A stretch of 64,000 nucleotides of DNA from JAFDZV01 sp964455525 (GTDB lineage: Bacteria; Bacteroidota; Ignavibacteria; OLB7). The translations under genes were made by a program, and so were the position numbers. The notes below the pieces were generated by a model. It worked only from the letters and a program-made list of their open reading frames with translations, did no database searches and was not told the origin of the DNA. Positions within the stretch are counted from its first letter, which is position 1, and every line of letters begins with the position of its first letter. Location of the stretch: positions 682,001-746,000 of the forward strand of contig CAYVWR010000002.1 in NCBI GenBank assembly GCA_964455525.1, in the 5' to 3' direction. Of the stretch, positions 62,167-64,000 are shown piece by piece.

Positions 62167-63432
62167 TTATCTCCTTCGTACAAACCAGAGTTCGCTCACG
62201 CCCAGTTGCACCCAGAGCTTGCCATACAGCTCCTGGGTAAGGCCGTTGTTGATAGAGCCACGCTGTCCTAGCTCGACGGCAAGGTCGAGCGCGGTGCCGG
62301 CGTTCAGGTGTCCCGATTGGCTGATCGGCACACGGGCACCAAGGGTAAGGCCCATCTGGTCGATCCCCGTGCCGTTGGCAAGTTCGTAATAGGTCTGTTC
62401 GTAATAGCCGCCCAGCCTGAACGTCCAGCGCTCGAAGCCGCTTGCGTTTATCGACTCGCTCGGCAGCCTGTCCACTCCCGCCGCAAAACGGCTTGAAGGG
62501 CGGGCGGTTGGGAAATCTTCCTTGTCCCACGAGTGGAATATGGCATCGGATGCAAGAAGGAACCGGCCTGTCTGATAGGATGCGCCAAGGATGATCCTGG
62601 GGGGGAGCTTCAGATCTGACTTGCTCACCATCGTGGTGTCGATCAGTTCCCTGTTGTTGTCGATCAGGCGTGTGCTCTCGCTTCGTTCGCGTGATAGCGT
62701 GCCGCCGGTCTCGAATACGCCTCCTACGGTAAGGCCGGGGGAGGGCTTCACGGCAACGCCGAAGCGCCCGCTTCCCCCCATGTACAGATCCCCTTTCTGG
62801 TATCTGGCCGGGCTTAACGTGTTGTTATCGGGAAAGCTGATCGCGCTCTCGGTTGTCACCGAGCCGAACAGAAGGCTGCCGCTTATCCCGATCGAGATCC
62901 ACTCCGCTGGCTCGAACGAGCTTCCCAGCAATGCCTCGGAAAGCCCTCCCTGGCCGCTATAGGTGATAAGCGATCGTGTGGTCGTGTCGCCGGTCTGGAT
63001 GGTTCGCTCAAGCTGGGTGCGGTAGTTCACCGTGGAGTACGGACGAACCGAAAACGCCAGGGTGCCGCCAAATGCTTGGGAGTAGGGGAATGCGACGCTG
63101 AAATCCTGCAATTTGCTCTGGTTCTGATAGATCGTCCCCAGTGCATCGCTCACCTTGTATTGCTCGAAGTTCATCGCAGCCTGAAGGGTTACATAGCTGA
63201 GATCGGACCAGAGCGCAGGGTTGAGGGAGTTGATGATCGCATGGCTTGGCACGGCCGATTCCACACCGCCACGTCCGGCTGCTGCGGCAGTTGTTCCGGC
63301 GCGCAGATCGCCCAGGTTGAAGATCGAGTAGGTGCTGCCGCCGCTTGTCTGTGCTATCGCGGTTGGCGCAATTGCAAGCGCTGCAAGGAGCGCTGCTGCC
63401 AGTCTGCGGTTGAACGTATTACTTGTTCGCAT
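62167..63432 (-). CDS. Outer membrane porin-like (FadL/OmpP1-like) protein
   Basis: A 421-residue exported protein with a signal ending APTAIAQ. It has GRGGVESAVPSHAIINSLNP near the N-terminus, similar to the FadL/OmpP1 hatch segment (an asparagine-proline turn), then a beta-barrel of many amphipathic strands ending in aromatic and Arg residues (VSELWFVRRR). It could take up hydrophobic compounds. It overlaps the upstream gene by 14 bp and ends four bases before ispF. Confidence 0.78.
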   Translation of the reverse strand: MRTSNTFNRRLAAALLAALAIAPTAIAQTSGGSTYSIFNLGDLRAGTTAAAAGRGGVESAVPSHAIINSLNPALWSDLSYVTLQAAMNFEQYKVSDALGTIYQNQSKLQDFSVAFPYSQAFGGTLAFSVRPYSTVNYRTQLERTIQTGDTTTRSLITYSGQGGLSEALLGSSFEPAEWISIGISGSLLFGSVTTESAISFPDNNTLSPARYQKGDLYMGGSGRFGVAVKPSPGLTVGGVFETGGTLSRERSESTRLIDNNRELIDTTMVSKSDLKLPPRIILGASYQTGRFLLASDAIFHSWDKEDFPTARPSSRFAAGVDRLPSESINASGFERWTFRLGGYYEQTYYELANGTGIDQMGLTLGARVPISQSGHLNAGTALDLAVELGQRGSINNGLTQELYGKLWVQLGVSELWFVRRR

Positions 63433-64000
63433 CGACCTGCACCGAGTAGATGATTGTTAATGCAGGACGCACCGATGGATCGGCGGCATCCGGCCCGAAG
63501 AATGCCAGACGGTCGGTCGTGACCGTTTCCAGGTCAGGCCTCGATACAATACGGTTGAATGCCAGAATGATCCCTTGGTTCTTCAAGGTTCCATCTCCAC
63601 GGCGATTGCGCAGCCATGCTCCAACTGTCGGGCCGAGCGTCGTGAAACGGAAGATGTCCGAGAAGGTGGCCGAATCGATTGCCGGACGATTTACCGGAAG
63701 CACGCCACTTAGCTCCGATGTCAGATAGGAGCCTGGTATAAACGATGTATCGGTGGCGATATAGCCAACCAGAAAATTCGGCTCGCCAAATGTGCCGAAA
63801 CGCGAATTTGCCTTGTCGATATGGAGCTTCAGTTCCGCCTGATGAATCGTTGCGCCAACGGGGATGGAGTCCAGATTCAGCTTGATAAGGGTGCGGATCG
63901 GCACTCCTGCCATCACAAGAAATCTGCCAGGCCCGGTGGCAACGGGGCTGTTCGCGATCCAGGCGGTTGTGCCAATGCTCAGGTTTACCGTGTCGGTGCC
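63419..64000 (-). CDS. DNRLRE-type protein, 5' end outside the window (partial)
   Basis: The reading frame is open to the window edge; the visible 193 codons end in YSVQVDANK. The visible part has TLIKLNLDSIPVGATIHQAELK, typical of DNRLRE domains that occur in secreted proteins and resemble carbohydrate-binding jelly-rolls, and GPDAADPSVRPALTIIYS at the end. The start and any further domains lie beyond 64000. It overlaps the FadL-like gene start by 14 bp. Confidence 0.72.
   Translation of the reverse strand, partial: GTDTVNLSIGTTAWIANSPVATGPGRFLVMAGVPIRTLIKLNLDSIPVGATIHQAELKLHIDKANSRFGTFGEPNFLVGYIATDTSFIPGSYLTSELSGVLPVNRPAIDSATFSDIFRFTTLGPTVGAWLRNRRGDGTLKNQGIILAFNRIVSRPDLETVTTDRLAFFGPDAADPSVRPALTIIYSVQVDANK

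Overview
This window is about 64 kb of GC-rich (roughly 60 %) chromosomal DNA. It most likely comes from a member of the Bacteroidota/Chlorobiota (FCB) group, with candidate phylum Kapabacteria or the Ignavibacteria side as my best guess. The reasons are: five secreted proteins that end in a type IX secretion (T9SS) type A C-terminal sorting domain (starts 1625, 44606, 47686, 49107, 56419); two TonB-dependent receptors; choice-of-anchor-D-like and PKD surface proteins; ECF sigma/anti-sigma pairs; and several upstream sequences that match the Bacteroidota -7 element TAnnTTTG. I see no rRNA, tRNA, phage, insertion sequence or CRISPR array.

Layout. 0-4.3 kb: an SDR oxidoreductase and a Cys-rich repeat T9SS protein. 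4.4-7.4 kb (minus): an envelope-precursor operon of a DUF971 protein, alanine racemase (alr), GDP-mannose pyrophosphorylase (manC) and an RlpA-like lipoprotein. 7.7-11.0 kb (minus): a TMEM14-like protein and a tightly overlapped set made of a penicillin-binding transpeptidase, a SpoIID/LytB protein and dihydropteroate synthase. 11.2-14.8 kb (plus): an RluB/RsuA pseudouridine synthase, a BaiN/HI0933 flavoprotein, an alpha/beta hydrolase and a lipoprotein. 15-17.5 kb: DoxX and a two-domain OlsF-like acyltransferase. 18.4-23 kb (minus): two tandem peptide-type ABC substrate-binding lipoproteins and an NlpC/P60 peptidase. 23-24.4 kb: a small membrane protein and a NUDIX hydrolase. 24.5-30.4 kb (minus): a probable metal-acquisition region with two TonB receptors, a His-rich lipoprotein and a small secreted protein preceded by a Fur-family-like dyad.

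30.6-50 kb is dominated by envelope proteins: a metalloprotease/TolB-propeller/beta-barrel fusion, a GT9 glycosyltransferase, two paralogous ECF sigma/anti-sigma modules about 9.5 kb apart, a double-OmpA protein, a Spy/CpxP-like lipoprotein carrying a five-copy 30-bp tandem repeat, and three T9SS cargo proteins. 50-53 kb holds endonuclease V and a gene-poor tract with an unexplained minus-strand transcription unit (good promoter, many hairpins, strong terminator, no recognisable protein). 53-64 kb: an unknown helical protein, a T9SS beta-propeller protein, a TPR-like lipoprotein, a ClpB that stops after its first ATPase domain, a histidine kinase with a periplasmic propeller, ispF, an outer-membrane porin-like protein and the end of a DNRLRE-type protein that runs off the window.

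Taken together, the window mainly serves the cell envelope: wall and sugar precursors, wall hydrolases and transpeptidase, lipids, outer-membrane transport, surface cargo and sigma-factor signalling. Many 3' ends carry long, near-perfect GC-rich stems, often without a clear U-tract. Where a start was moved from the longest reading frame, this is stated in the entry.
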